DNA of 64,000 nt from Rhodobacteraceae bacterium EL129 (GTDB taxonomy: Bacteria; Pseudomonadota; Alphaproteobacteria; Rhodobacterales; Rhodobacteraceae), in contig ONZJ01000002.1 of NCBI GenBank assembly GCA_900313005.1, positions 1,380,996-1,444,995 of the forward strand, read 5' to 3'. How positions within the stretch are numbered: position 1 is the first letter of the stretch; every line of letters begins with the position of its first letter. Under the pieces are notes generated by a model, which searched no databases, was not told the DNA's origin, and saw only the letters and a list, made by a program, of their open reading frames with translations. Positions 1-8,993 of this stretch are shown one piece after another. Made by a program: the position numbers and the translations under genes.

Positions 1-110
1 AGCTGTTCCCAGAGCTTGCCACGGATCGGGCGGTCAGGGCCTATCCTGATGCGCGTCTTGCGCTCAAAGGGTATGAGGCGACATTGCTGGCGGATAATCT
101 GGCGGCTTGA
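1..110 (+). CDS. C-terminal end of an unidentified protein (partial)
   Basis: An open frame enters from the left edge (first full codon at position 3) and stops with TGA at 108-110, giving 35 C-terminal residues that end in LLADNLAA. Base composition and codon use resemble the neighbouring genes. It converges on the nucleotidyltransferase gene with only 2 bases between the stops. The fragment is too short for me to assign a family. Confidence 0.5.
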   Translation, partial: LFPELATDRAVRAYPDARLALKGYEATLLADNLAA

Positions 111-112
111 TC

Positions 113-697
113 CTAGTGCGACTGGCGCCAAAGCGCCCAGTCCTCTGGCGTATCAAGATCGGTCACGGCCCTTTCGCCGGGAAGGGTGCAGAGTGCGACG
201 TCCTCATGTTCAAGCAAGTGGCGCGCCCCTTCGCCATCCGGTAACGCCCTGAGCTTATCGAATAGTCTGCGTGGAAAGATCACCGGATGACCGGGGGTCC
301 CATTTGCGGATGTAGCGCGCAGCACAGTTGGGTCCATGCCTGCGTATTGGCGCGCAAGGGATTTAAAATCATCGGTGTTCAAGTCAGGCATATCGGCGGG
401 GAGGATCATGACCGCCTCTGCTGTGTCGTTGATCTGTGCCATGCCCTCACGCAAGGAGACGCTCATCCCCGCCTCGGGCTGTGACACCTGTACCAGACGG
501 GTGTCCAGGCCATCCAACGCAGCCATCCGTTCAGGAACATCGGCGCGGACACAGACCACCACGGGCCAACCTGTCGCAATCGCACGGGCGACCTGCCGCC
601 GCAGCAAAGGCACCCCGTCGATCTGCTCCAGCAGCTTGTCGCGCCCGCGCATGCGGCGAGAGGCTCCGGCTGCCGGGATCAGGATCGAGATGCGCAT
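113..697 (-). CDS. MobA/MocA-like NTP transferase
   Basis: This 194-residue protein resembles the MobA-like NTP transferase family, which includes molybdenum cofactor cytidylyltransferase MocA. The N-terminus carries the nucleotide-binding signature (ILIPAAGASRRMRGRDKLL, about residues 5-23). Other visible family features are the acidic metal-binding stretch LPADMPDL near residue 100 and the GTPGHPVIF segment near residue 130. The start ATG has an AAGG ribosome binding site about 6 bases upstream. It lies 21 bases downstream of, and codirectional with, the FAD oxidoreductase gene, so the two may be cotranscribed. MocA would transfer CMP to molybdopterin for xanthine-dehydrogenase-type enzymes. 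The exact nucleotide and acceptor cannot be read from the sequence. Confidence 0.8.
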   Translation of the reverse strand: MRISILIPAAGASRRMRGRDKLLEQIDGVPLLRRQVARAIATGWPVVVCVRADVPERMAALDGLDTRLVQVSQPEAGMSVSLREGMAQINDTAEAVMILPADMPDLNTDDFKSLARQYAGMDPTVLRATSANGTPGHPVIFPRRLFDKLRALPDGEGARHLLEHEDVALCTLPGERAVTDLDTPEDWALWRQSH

Positions 698-718
698 GTG
701 CCAAACCTTGTTTTGCGC

Positions 719-3139
719 CTACGACCCTCGCATCCGGGCACCGTCGGCGTCAAACAGAGGTTGTGTGATCAGGGTGGCCGGGCGCATGTGGCCCAGAATT
801 TCGATCTCGGCCTGAAGGCCCTCAGCCACCAGTTCGCTGGGGATCAACGCCAGCGCGATGGATTTTTCCGCGTGATGTGAATAGCCGCCTGATGTGCAGA
901 ACCCCTGCACCTCGTCGTTGATCCAGACGGGTTCATACCCGTGCACATCGGCATCATCCGCGTTTACCTCAAAGCTGACCAGCGTGCGGGCCGCACCATC
1001 GCGGCGTTCGTCCTCGGCAGCCGCGCGGCCAATGAAATCCACATTCTTTGACCAGCTGATGAAGCGATCCATGCCGGTTTCGCCCGGGGTGTAATCCGGT
1101 GAAAACTCGTTCAGCCAGGAGCCAAAGAACTTATCCAGCCGCAGGGACATCATCGCGCGCATCCCGAAGGGGCGCATGCCGTGGTTCTGGCCCTCGGGCC
1201 AAAGCGTGTTCCACAAGGCGCGTTGCGCCATGGGATCGCAGTAGATCTCGTATCCCAGATCACCGGTGTAGCTGACGCGCTGCACGTGGCAGTCGACCAT
1301 GCCGATGGTGGCCTGGCGGATGTCCATGAACTTCATGTCGGCCACGGCATCACGGGTGCAGGCGACCAGGACGTCGCGTGCCTTGGGGCCCGCGATCTGG
1401 AAGCCATTGAGGCGATCGCTGATATTTTCCACCATCACACCCGGTGTGCCGTTCATCTCGAACCAGCGCATGTGGTAGGCCTGCGCGCCGTAGCTGGCGG
1501 TCAGCTGAAACGCCTCTTCGCCCAGACAGGACACGGTGAAATCCCCGATCAAGCGGCCCTTGGGCGATAACATGGGCGTCAGAGATATCCGCCCCGGTTT
1601 CGGGATTCGGCCAGCCATGATCCGGTCCAGCCATTCCCGCGCGTTGGGCCCGGTGACCAGGTATTTACCGAAGTTGTGCACTTCGTTGATGCCCACAGCC
1701 CCACGCACGGCCTCAACTTCACGACGGGTGGCCTCCCACGCGTTGGAGCGACGGAAGGAGGGCGTTTCAAAGCGCGGCTCGTCCTCTTCGGCGAAGTAGT
1801 TGACCACCTCGAGCCCATATTGCTGGCCCCAGACAGCGCCCATGCTGTCAAAGATGTCGTACATCGGCGTGGTGCGGAAGGCGCGCGCGGCAGGCAGTTC
1901 TTCGTTGGGGTAGGCGACACTGAACCGCTTTTGGTAGTTCTCGATTACCTTGGGCAGGGTGTAGCCCTTGGTGATCACATCCCCGAAGCGGGCCACATCC
2001 ATGGCTGAGACGTCGCGTTCGCATTCGCCTTCGACCATCCATTGCGCCAGCATAAGACCCACGCCGCCGCCCTGGCTGAACCCGGCCATGACGCCGCAGG
2101 CTGACCAGTAGTTGCGCATGCCCTGCACGGGACCGACCAGAGGGTTGCCATCGGGGGCAAAGGTGAACGGCCCGTGGATGACTGATTTCACCCCGGCACG
2201 TTCCAGAGCCGGGAAACGTTTGTAGGCAAATTCGATGCTTTCTTCGATCTTATCGAAATCGTCGGGCAGCAATTCGTGGCCAAACTCCCACGGCGTGCCA
2301 TCCACGGCCCAGGGACGGCAGGTTTGCTCGTAAAATCCGATACACAGGCCTTTGCCTTCCTGGCGCAGATAGGATTCGCCGGCAGGATCCATGACGTGCG
2401 GGTGTTCGCCTCCGCCATTGACGATTTCGGCGATCTCTGGGACTTCCTCGGTCACGAGGTATTGGTGCTCCATCGGGTGCAGGGGCAGGTATACGCCCGC
2501 CATCGCCCCCACTTCGCGTGCCCAGAGGCCACCGGCATTGACCACATGTTCGGCGTGGATCGTGCCCTTGTCGGTGACCACATCCCAGGTGCCATCCGCG
2601 CGGGGGTTGGTTTCCAGTACTTTGCAATGCGTTTCAATCTCGGCCCCGCCCATGCGGGCCGCTTTGGCATAGGCATGCGTGGTACCCGACGGATCAAGGT
2701 GGCCGTCCAGCGGATCATAAAGCGCGCCGACAATGCCTTGGGTGTTCGTCACCGGGGCAATGTCACGGATTTCTCCAGGGCCGACCAGATGCGTGTCGAG
2801 CCCCATGTAGCGGTGCTTGGCACGTTCGGCGACCAGCATGTCATAGCGGTCCTGATTGTCGGCCAGCGTCACGCCGCCCACATGGTGCAAGCCGCAGGAC
2901 ATGCCTGTGATCTCTTCCAGTTCCTTATAAAGATTGATCGTATACCCTTGCAAGGCCGCCATGTTGGTGTCGCCATTCAAGGTATGAAACCCGCCCGCCG
3001 CGTGCCATGTCGATCCGCTGGTCAGTTCCGAGCGTTCGATCAGCATCACATCGGACCACCCCAGTTTCGTCAGATGGTACAGCACTGAACATCCGACAAC
3101 TCCGCCGCCGATCACGGCCACTCGTGTGGTGGTTTTCAT
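719..3139 (-). CDS. FAD-dependent dimethylglycine/sarcosine dehydrogenase-like protein
   Basis: This 806-residue protein has the two-part structure of dimethylglycine and sarcosine dehydrogenases. An N-terminal FAD-binding DAO domain contains the dinucleotide motif VIGGGVVGCS at about residues 9-18. The motif TSGSTWHAAGG near residue 41 holds the His that carries covalent flavin in this family. The C-terminal half (about 430-800) is a folate-binding GcvT/aminomethyltransferase domain. Members oxidatively remove N-methyl groups and pass formaldehyde to tetrahydrofolate. The start ATG follows a GGAGGA site. It is divergent from a close paralogue across a 286-base region with repeated TGTCG elements. 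The substrate (dimethylglycine, sarcosine or another N-methyl amine) is not determinable from sequence alone. Confidence 0.88.
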   Translation of the reverse strand: MKTTTRVAVIGGGVVGCSVLYHLTKLGWSDVMLIERSELTSGSTWHAAGGFHTLNGDTNMAALQGYTINLYKELEEITGMSCGLHHVGGVTLADNQDRYDMLVAERAKHRYMGLDTHLVGPGEIRDIAPVTNTQGIVGALYDPLDGHLDPSGTTHAYAKAARMGGAEIETHCKVLETNPRADGTWDVVTDKGTIHAEHVVNAGGLWAREVGAMAGVYLPLHPMEHQYLVTEEVPEIAEIVNGGGEHPHVMDPAGESYLRQEGKGLCIGFYEQTCRPWAVDGTPWEFGHELLPDDFDKIEESIEFAYKRFPALERAGVKSVIHGPFTFAPDGNPLVGPVQGMRNYWSACGVMAGFSQGGGVGLMLAQWMVEGECERDVSAMDVARFGDVITKGYTLPKVIENYQKRFSVAYPNEELPAARAFRTTPMYDIFDSMGAVWGQQYGLEVVNYFAEEDEPRFETPSFRRSNAWEATRREVEAVRGAVGINEVHNFGKYLVTGPNAREWLDRIMAGRIPKPGRISLTPMLSPKGRLIGDFTVSCLGEEAFQLTASYGAQAYHMRWFEMNGTPGVMVENISDRLNGFQIAGPKARDVLVACTRDAVADMKFMDIRQATIGMVDCHVQRVSYTGDLGYEIYCDPMAQRALWNTLWPEGQNHGMRPFGMRAMMSLRLDKFFGSWLNEFSPDYTPGETGMDRFISWSKNVDFIGRAAAEDERRDGAARTLVSFEVNADDADVHGYEPVWINDEVQGFCTSGGYSHHAEKSIALALIPSELVAEGLQAEIEILGHMRPATLITQPLFDADGARMRGS

Positions 3140-3425
3140 GGGGGTTCCTCCGCATTGGTTATATGTCTTTGTCCTGTGTATAGGGCAGGGCGACTAGCAG
3201 TGAAACGACAGGTTGTGTCGTAAATGGCAGTCGGGTGTTTCGCCGAATAGCAGTGTCGGGGCGTTTCAAAGCCCAGCAGAGGTCTTGCGCGAAAACGCCG
3301 TTACCTGTCGCAAATCAAAAGCCGCAAATATCCAGCCCCGACATATCCTGTCGCAAAGGGCTGGCATGCGGCACCTCGCGGTTCCTATGCTGATCCATGA
3401 GATAGACAAACAGGGACGTACCACA
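3140..3425. promoter_or_regulatory. Divergent control region of the two DMGDH-like genes, with TGTCG repeats
   Basis: This 286-base region must hold both promoters. CCTGTCGCAAA occurs twice as a direct repeat, at 3304-3314 and 3347-3357, with starts 43 bases apart (about four helical turns). An inverted repeat ACGACA-N5-TGTCGT lies at 3205-3221 and shares the TGTCG core. These look like binding sites for a shared regulator, possibly one responding to betaine breakdown products. The regulator is unknown and no regulator gene is adjacent. Confidence 0.45.
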
Positions 3426-5855
3426 ATGAAGACCCATGCACAGGCAGTTGTGATCGGCGGCGGCGTTATCGGTTGCTCGATCCTTTACCACCTTACAAAA
3501 CTGGGATGGACGGATGTTGTCCTGCTGGAACGCAACGAGCTGACCTCGGGATCCACGTGGCACGCGGCGGCCAACATCCATGGGCTTCACGACAGTGCGA
3601 ATATCTCGCGGCTGCAAAACTATACCATGAACCTCTACAACTCTCTGGAAGAGGAAACCGGCCAATCCTGCGGGGTGTTTCAGCCCGGCTCTCTCTATCT
3701 GGCGCAGACCGAGGCGCGTGAGCACCAGTTGAAACTTCAGGCGGCCAAAGCCAAACTCTATGGGTTGCAATTTCACGAGATCAGCCGCGAAGAGGCCGAG
3801 GAAAAGCACCCGCTGGTCAACTATGATGGCATCCGCTGCATCATGTGGGAATCAAACGGCGGTAACGTCGATCCATCAGGTGTGACCAACGCCTATGCTG
3901 TGGGGGCGCGTCAGCGCGGCGCTGAAATTCACCGCTTTACGCCTGTGACGGGCACCGAGCAGCAGCCCGATGGCAGCTGGATCGTGCGCACGCTCGAGGG
4001 CGATATTCAAACCCAATGGGTGATCAACGCGGCAGGCCTTTGGGGCCGCGAGGTGGCCGCAATGGCGGGCATCGAAGTGCCGCTGCAACCGACCGAGCAC
4101 CAGTATTTCGTGACCGAAACCATGGCCGAGATTGAAGGCATGGATCGGCGTTTGCCTTCGGTCGCGGATCGCGACGGGGAATACTACCTGCGTCAGGAGG
4201 GCAAGGGCCTGCTGATCGGCGCCTATGAGAAAGACATGAAGTTCTGGGCCGAGAATGGCACGCCGCTGGATTTTGCCCATGATCTCTTTGCCGATGATCT
4301 GGACCGGATCATGGACAACGTCATGCGCGCTATGGACCGAGTGCCCGCAGCAGCCGAGGCCGGGATCAAGCGGGTCATCAACGGGCCGATGATTTGGTCG
4401 CCGGATTCGAATGTGATCCTCGGGCCGATCCCCGAGCTTAAGAACTACTTCATGTGTGGCGGCATCATTCCGGGCTTTAGCCAATCCGCAGGTATGGGCC
4501 TGATGGTGGCACAGTGGATCACCACGGGCGAAATGGAATATGACATGTTCGCCTGGGACGTGGCGCGCTTTGGTCTGTGGGCGAACAACAAAGAGTTCGT
4601 CAAAGCCAAGGTCGAGGATCAATATGGCCACCGCTTTGCCATCCACTACCCGAACGAAGAACGTGCCGCCGGTCGTCCTCTCAAAACACGGCCCGTGTAC
4701 CAGATGCAAAAGGACATGGGCGCAGTCTTTGGCCTGAACTATGGATGGGAGCATCCGCAATGGTTCGCAGGCGAGGCTGGTGCCAAAGACACCAACGGCT
4801 TTACCCGTCAGAACTGGTGGGGGCCTGTGGGTGAGGAATGCAAGATGCTGCGGGATCGCGCGGGTATCATCGACATTTCCAACTTCGCCAAATACCGCTG
4901 TTCGGGGCCGGGGGCCGAGGCGTGGCTGAATTCCGTCTTTGCCAACAACATGCCCAAATCCATTGGGCGGTCCTGCCTGACGCCGCTGATTTCTGTGCGC
5001 GGCGGGATTGCGGGGGATGCGACTGTGACGCGGACCGGCGACGAGGAATTCTGGATTGTCAGCTCCGGCATGGCCGAGCGCTATCACAAGCGGTTCTTTG
5101 ACATGGTGCCTTTGCCAGAGGGGACCACATTCGAGAGCCATACTGAGGCCATGTGTGGGTTCAACGTGGCTGGACCCAAGTCGCGTGAGATGTTGCAACG
5201 TCTGACCAATCATTCGCTGGCCACGGAAGATATGCCTTTCATGCGGTCTGCTCAGATCGAACTGGGTGGCGTGAAGTGTCTTGCCCTGCGGGTCAGCTTC
5301 ACCGGCGATCTGGGCTGGGAGCTGCACTGCGCCACCGAGGATCAGGAAAAGCTCTATGCGGCCCTTCTGGAGGTCGGCAAAGAGTTTGGCGCAGGCCCCG
5401 TAGGCGCGCGCGCGCTGATGTCGATGCGGGTTGAAAAGGGGTATGGCTCCTGGAGCCGTGAATACTCGCCTGAATACTTCCCGCATGAGGTTGGCTTTGA
5501 CGGGCTGTGCAAGATGCAGAAGGAGTTCCTGCACAAGGACGCCGCCGCCGCTGAAATGGCCAAGGATCCGCGTGAAATTCTGGTGCTGATGCATATTGAT
5601 GAGGCCGCAACCAAGGCGTCAAATGCCGATGCCACCGGGGGCGAGCCGATTTTCCGCAATGGTGAGGGCATTGGTCGCGTCACATCGGGCACCTATGGCT
5701 ATACGGTCGGGATGAGCCTGGCGCTGGGCTATGTCAAATATGGCAAGGCTCAAGCCGGTGACGAGGTTGAAGTGATGGTGCTGGGCCAGCCACACAAGGC
5801 CACGATCCTGCACGAGCCTCCGTTTGATCCCGCGGGTGACAAACTGCGCGCTTGA
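3426..5855 (+). CDS. FAD-dependent dimethylglycine/sarcosine dehydrogenase-like protein (second paralogue)
   Basis: This 809-residue protein is a paralogue of the divergent neighbour. It has the dinucleotide motif VIGGGVIGCS near residue 8 and TSGSTWHAA near residue 40, which retains the flavin-linking His. After that His it reads AANIHG instead of AGGFHT. A C-terminal GcvT-type folate domain follows. The frame is open upstream to 3213. I chose ATG 3426 because the alignment with the paralogue begins exactly there and a GGGA site precedes it. A terminator hairpin follows the stop. The divergence after the flavin His and through the substrate domain suggests a different N-methyl substrate from the neighbour. 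Confidence 0.88.
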   Translation: MKTHAQAVVIGGGVIGCSILYHLTKLGWTDVVLLERNELTSGSTWHAAANIHGLHDSANISRLQNYTMNLYNSLEEETGQSCGVFQPGSLYLAQTEAREHQLKLQAAKAKLYGLQFHEISREEAEEKHPLVNYDGIRCIMWESNGGNVDPSGVTNAYAVGARQRGAEIHRFTPVTGTEQQPDGSWIVRTLEGDIQTQWVINAAGLWGREVAAMAGIEVPLQPTEHQYFVTETMAEIEGMDRRLPSVADRDGEYYLRQEGKGLLIGAYEKDMKFWAENGTPLDFAHDLFADDLDRIMDNVMRAMDRVPAAAEAGIKRVINGPMIWSPDSNVILGPIPELKNYFMCGGIIPGFSQSAGMGLMVAQWITTGEMEYDMFAWDVARFGLWANNKEFVKAKVEDQYGHRFAIHYPNEERAAGRPLKTRPVYQMQKDMGAVFGLNYGWEHPQWFAGEAGAKDTNGFTRQNWWGPVGEECKMLRDRAGIIDISNFAKYRCSGPGAEAWLNSVFANNMPKSIGRSCLTPLISVRGGIAGDATVTRTGDEEFWIVSSGMAERYHKRFFDMVPLPEGTTFESHTEAMCGFNVAGPKSREMLQRLTNHSLATEDMPFMRSAQIELGGVKCLALRVSFTGDLGWELHCATEDQEKLYAALLEVGKEFGAGPVGARALMSMRVEKGYGSWSREYSPEYFPHEVGFDGLCKMQKEFLHKDAAAAEMAKDPREILVLMHIDEAATKASNADATGGEPIFRNGEGIGRVTSGTYGYTVGMSLALGYVKYGKAQAGDEVEVMVLGQPHKATILHEPPFDPAGDKLRA

Positions 5856-5913
5856 TCTGCTGAGCCTGTTCTTGCCCTGTCGCAGATTTTGTGGAACAGC
5901 TGATTGAACAGTG

Positions 5914-5942
5914 AACGCGGCGCGTGATGTGCCGCGTTTCTT
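5914..5942 (+). terminator. Rho-independent terminator after the second DMGDH-like gene
   Basis: Perfect 8-bp arms AACGCGGC (5914-5921) and GCCGCGTT (5931-5938) enclose a 9-base loop and run into TTTCTT. It lies 58 bases after the stop codon at 5855 and fits a terminator for that gene. Confidence 0.7.
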
Positions 5943-5943
5943 G

Positions 5944-6156
5944 ATGCGGAGGGGCCATGCACCCGGGCGTTCAGCTTTTCAGGAATTTTCGGTGCATGCC
6001 GTGGTGCAAAACCCGCTTGCGGCGCTCAAGGTAGCGTGGCTGCCCTTTGCAATCAGCCTGGCAGTCTATGTCTGGGCCGAACGCAACCTGGACGCTGATA
6101 TCGTTGTTCGGCGCGTCGATCCTGACCGAGATTTATCGCCGCGTGTGCCTGTCTGA
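5944..6156 (+). pseudogene. Possible remnant of a small membrane-protein gene
   Basis: The frame starting at ATG 5944 encodes a hydrophobic stretch (NPLAALKVAWLPFAISLAVY) that reads like the first membrane segment of a Roseobacter-type membrane protein, and then ends after 70 residues. A good ribosome binding site (GGAGGGG) precedes a different ATG at 5957 in another frame, which stops after about 25 codons. The mismatch between the site and the protein-like frame suggests a frameshifted, truncated remnant. It could also be a chance open frame between convergent genes. The rest of 5856-6202 holds only the terminator. Confidence 0.25.
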
Positions 6157-6202
6157 AGTTTGAGCTTCGGGCAGGCATGCGCAGGCATCGGTGCCGGGAC
6201 GC

Positions 6203-6628
6203 TTAAGCGGCTGTGTGGCCCATTGTCTTGGCACGCAGCGAACACCGAACGGAGTAGAACAAATGCGTGTGGGTCTGCCACCCTTCGGCATCGCGGCTAA
6301 AGCGTCGGCGCCATGTTCCTTCTAGCTGTGCGGTCACGCGCAGAATGTCGATATCAGCATCTTGCCAGCCATTGGCGCTTTGCGCTTGTGAGAGCTGCGC
6401 ACGCAGTTTTGACACTAAAGGCACCGATGCCTCGATATGGTCACCTGAGAAGACCACGTCGATCGCGCGGTTTTGCTGTGTGAACCCACGGATCACCAAA
6501 TCGCCGTCTTTGGTCTGGCTGATCCGGGGAACAAACTGCACCCGGACAGAAACCATATCTTCTTCGAACAGGCGTTGGCCCGCGGTTTGCAGATGTGTGT
6601 AGGGTACGTATTTCAGTTGCGTTTGCAT
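6203..6628 (-). CDS. Hypothetical protein, 141 residues
   Basis: I do not recognise the family. The ATG at 6628 is preceded by a strong GGAGGGG site, and the composition is soluble and balanced, with no signal peptide or membrane segment. The sequence contains a mixed charged core (near residues 25-75) and a C-terminal aromatic/arginine-rich part. It stands alone, 169 bases downstream of the CorC-like gene on the same strand. The AT-rich stretch before it (about 6700-6790) could hold its promoter. The strong ribosome site makes it likely to be a real gene. Confidence 0.65.
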   Translation of the reverse strand: MQTQLKYVPYTHLQTAGQRLFEEDMVSVRVQFVPRISQTKDGDLVIRGFTQQNRAIDVVFSGDHIEASVPLVSKLRAQLSQAQSANGWQDADIDILRVTAQLEGTWRRRFSRDAEGWQTHTHLFYSVRCSLRAKTMGHTAA

Positions 6629-6797
6629 GGTGGCCCCTCCGTAGCGCGTATCGACAGGCCCCCCTGACGAACACGCGGTAAATGACGCTTTGATTTCAAA
6701 CCAAAGCAGGCAAAACCTAGATGGGCGGCCTTAAAGAAGGCATAACTATTAACCGGAGCCGGGCCGGTATTTACCTACAATTTAAAGGGATTGCCCG

Positions 6798-8105
6798 CTA
6801 AAGCTTGCTGATTTTCAGCTGTGTCACGCGGTTGTCCTGCCGTGCCATCACCTCGAATCGGAAGCCGTGGAACATGAACACCTGGCCCACTTTGGGGATG
6901 ATCTGCGCCTCGTGGATGACCAACCCGGCGATGGTGTTGGCTTCCTCGTCGGGCAGGCCCCAGTCGGTGGCTCGGTTGAGGTCGCGGATGGTCATGGATC
7001 CGTCCACCAGCAGTTGGTTGTCTTCGCTGGCGGTGATTTCAGGATCTTCGTCTTCGTCGAACTCATCCGTGATCTCGCCCACGATTTCCTCGAGGATATC
7101 CTCAAGAGTGATCAGACCTTCGAGGGTGCCATATTCATCAATCACCAGCGCGAAATGCGAGCGCATCCGCAGGAACTGGCGCATCTGATCGTCCAGGGTT
7201 GTGGTCTCGGGCACAAAATACGGCTTCATTGCCACATCACATATGTCAAAGCTCTTCATAGCCTTGGCCGTGGCACCATTGCTGATGATCAGCTTGTGCA
7301 TCGCGCGCAGCAGGTCTTTTGCGTGTACGACACCGATGATGTTGTCGGGATCATCGCGGTAGACAGGCAGGCGGGTGTGATTGCTCTGCAAGGCCTGATC
7401 GAGGATCTTCTGCGGGTCGTCTTCGGCATTGATCATCTCGATCTGGCTGCGGTGAAGCATGATTTCCTCTACCGCGCGGTCGCCCAGATCAAGCGCGCCC
7501 AGAATACGGTCGCGATCTTCTTTCTCGACCACACCTTCCGAGTGGCCCAAATACAGCGCCCCGGCGATTTCCTCGCGGACGGCCAGAATGTGGCTGTCAG
7601 GATCGGTCTGCACGCCAAACACCCGCAGCACACCGCGCACCAACACGCGCACCGCCGAGACGATGGGCGAGAAGATGCGGATCACCAAGGTGATCACTGG
7701 TGCCGTGCGTGAAGCCGCGGTTTCGGCGTTGGTGATGGCATAGGTCTTGGGCAGCACCTCGGCGAAGATCAGCACCAGCAGGGTCATCACCAGCGTGGCC
7801 AGCGCGACACCGTTGTCGCCAAAGAGCCGGGTAAAGAGGGCCGTGGCCAGAGAGGTGGCCAGAATGTTCACCAGGTTGTTGCCCAGCAAAACTGAACCGA
7901 TCAGACGTTCATTGTCCTCGGTGATCTCGAGCGCGCGCTGAGCGCCGCGCGAGCCTTTGTCGGCACGCGCGCGCAGTTTACCACGCGAGGCCGCTGTCAG
8001 CGCCGTTTCGGAGCCCGAGAAAAATGCAGATAACACCAATAGCGCCAGGATCGCGCCGGAGGTGATCCAGAACGCGCCATCAAGTGTCAGTGAGCCAACT
8101 TCCAT
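6798..8105 (-). CDS. CorC/HlyC-family membrane protein (CNNM-DUF21, CBS pair, CorC_HlyC)
   Basis: This 435-residue protein has the order of the CNNM/CorC family. A DUF21 membrane domain with about four helices (residues 5-190) contains FFSGSETALTAAS. A CBS-domain pair follows (about 205-335, with RLPVYRDDPDNIIGVVH), then an acidic linker and a C-terminal CorC_HlyC transporter-associated domain ending in QDNRVTQLKI. Such proteins are implicated in magnesium/cobalt homeostasis. The frame extends 19 codons further upstream, but ATG 8105 fits better because AAGGA precedes it and the longer version would overlap the divergent gene's promoter. The name haemolysin sometimes given to this family is not supported here. 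Confidence 0.85.
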   Translation of the reverse strand: MEVGSLTLDGAFWITSGAILALLVLSAFFSGSETALTAASRGKLRARADKGSRGAQRALEITEDNERLIGSVLLGNNLVNILATSLATALFTRLFGDNGVALATLVMTLLVLIFAEVLPKTYAITNAETAASRTAPVITLVIRIFSPIVSAVRVLVRGVLRVFGVQTDPDSHILAVREEIAGALYLGHSEGVVEKEDRDRILGALDLGDRAVEEIMLHRSQIEMINAEDDPQKILDQALQSNHTRLPVYRDDPDNIIGVVHAKDLLRAMHKLIISNGATAKAMKSFDICDVAMKPYFVPETTTLDDQMRQFLRMRSHFALVIDEYGTLEGLITLEDILEEIVGEITDEFDEDEDPEITASEDNQLLVDGSMTIRDLNRATDWGLPDEEANTIAGLVIHEAQIIPKVGQVFMFHGFRFEVMARQDNRVTQLKISKL

Positions 8106-8174
8106 TTCGCAAATGATCCTTTTATCAGTGTTGGTTATGGGATGCGTTGGCGTCGCATTCAAGGGAGCAAGGAC

Positions 8175-8993
8175 ATGAAGCTGGCCGATATTGGCGAATT
8201 GGACGCACCTGTGCTGCTCTTTGGGGGGCCGTATTCCAATTTACACGCCACACAGGCGGTGTTTGCCGAGGCCGCACGGCGCGGGATCCACGCGGATCAC
8301 GTGATCTGTACCGGGGATGTGGTGGCCTATTGTGCCCATGCAGCTGAAACCGTGGCGTTGATCCGGGCACAGGGCTGCGCCGTTGTGGCTGGCAATTGCG
8401 AGAAACAACTGGCGGGTTACGAAGACAATTGCGGCTGTGGGTTCGATGCGGGGTCCACCTGCGATCTGCTGTCGGCAGGGTGGTATGCCCACGCCAATCA
8501 GACTGTGGGTGCCGAAGATCGGGCCTGGATGGGCGCGGTACCGGATGTGGTGAGCTTTGTGCACCACGGAGAGAGATACACGGTCATTCATGGTGGGCTG
8601 TCGGATGTGAGCCGGTTTTTATGGCCCACCTCTAATGATACCGACTACATGGAGGAAATTGAACTGGTACAACAATTTATACCGGATACCTCATGTATCA
8701 TTTCTGGCCATTGCGGCCTTGCTTTTGAGCGCCATATCAATGGCGTGAGATGGGTCAATGCGGGCGTGATTGGCATGCCGCCGCATGATGGAACGCCTCA
8801 GACCCGCTATGCGGTCCTATCGGAAGGTCAGGCCACGTTTCACAAGCTGGACTATGATCACGCCGCCGCCGCACAAGCGATGCAGGACGCAGGGCTTGTC
8901 CAAGGATATCACCAGTCATTGTTGTCTGGCTATTGGCCGTCCGAGGACCTGCTGCCATCTGACTTGCGGGTCTCATCACGCGCCAGCGGGTGA
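8175..8993 (+). CDS. Metallophosphoesterase-fold protein with missing metal ligands
   Basis: This 272-residue protein follows the metallophosphoesterase fold of the YfcE-like group. The order is an N-terminal strand, then CTGDVVAYC near residue 48, AGNCEKQ near 75, IHGG near 140 and a C-terminal SGHCGLAF segment. The usual first motif D-x-H-G-N reads GGPYSNL, so the Asp and His ligands are gone. The usual G-H-x-H reads GHCG. The fold is therefore likely kept while two-metal catalysis is doubtful. ATG 8175 is preferred over 8142 because AAGGA precedes it. Its 3' end overlaps the convergent xerD by 64 bases. Confidence 0.75.
   Translation: MKLADIGELDAPVLLFGGPYSNLHATQAVFAEAARRGIHADHVICTGDVVAYCAHAAETVALIRAQGCAVVAGNCEKQLAGYEDNCGCGFDAGSTCDLLSAGWYAHANQTVGAEDRAWMGAVPDVVSFVHHGERYTVIHGGLSDVSRFLWPTSNDTDYMEEIELVQQFIPDTSCIISGHCGLAFERHINGVRWVNAGVIGMPPHDGTPQTRYAVLSEGQATFHKLDYDHAAAAQAMQDAGLVQGYHQSLLSGYWPSEDLLPSDLRVSSRASG

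Noticed and set aside
2276..3088. Plus-strand open frame of 270 codons antisense to the first DMGDH-like gene
   Set aside because: The minus strand carries the FAD motif and GcvT domain; the plus frame has no domain or start signal.
3876..5594. Long minus-strand open frame of 572 codons inside the second DMGDH-like gene
   Set aside because: It is antisense to a strongly supported gene, has no ribosome site, and its translation is low-complexity His/Arg/Gly-rich with no family features.
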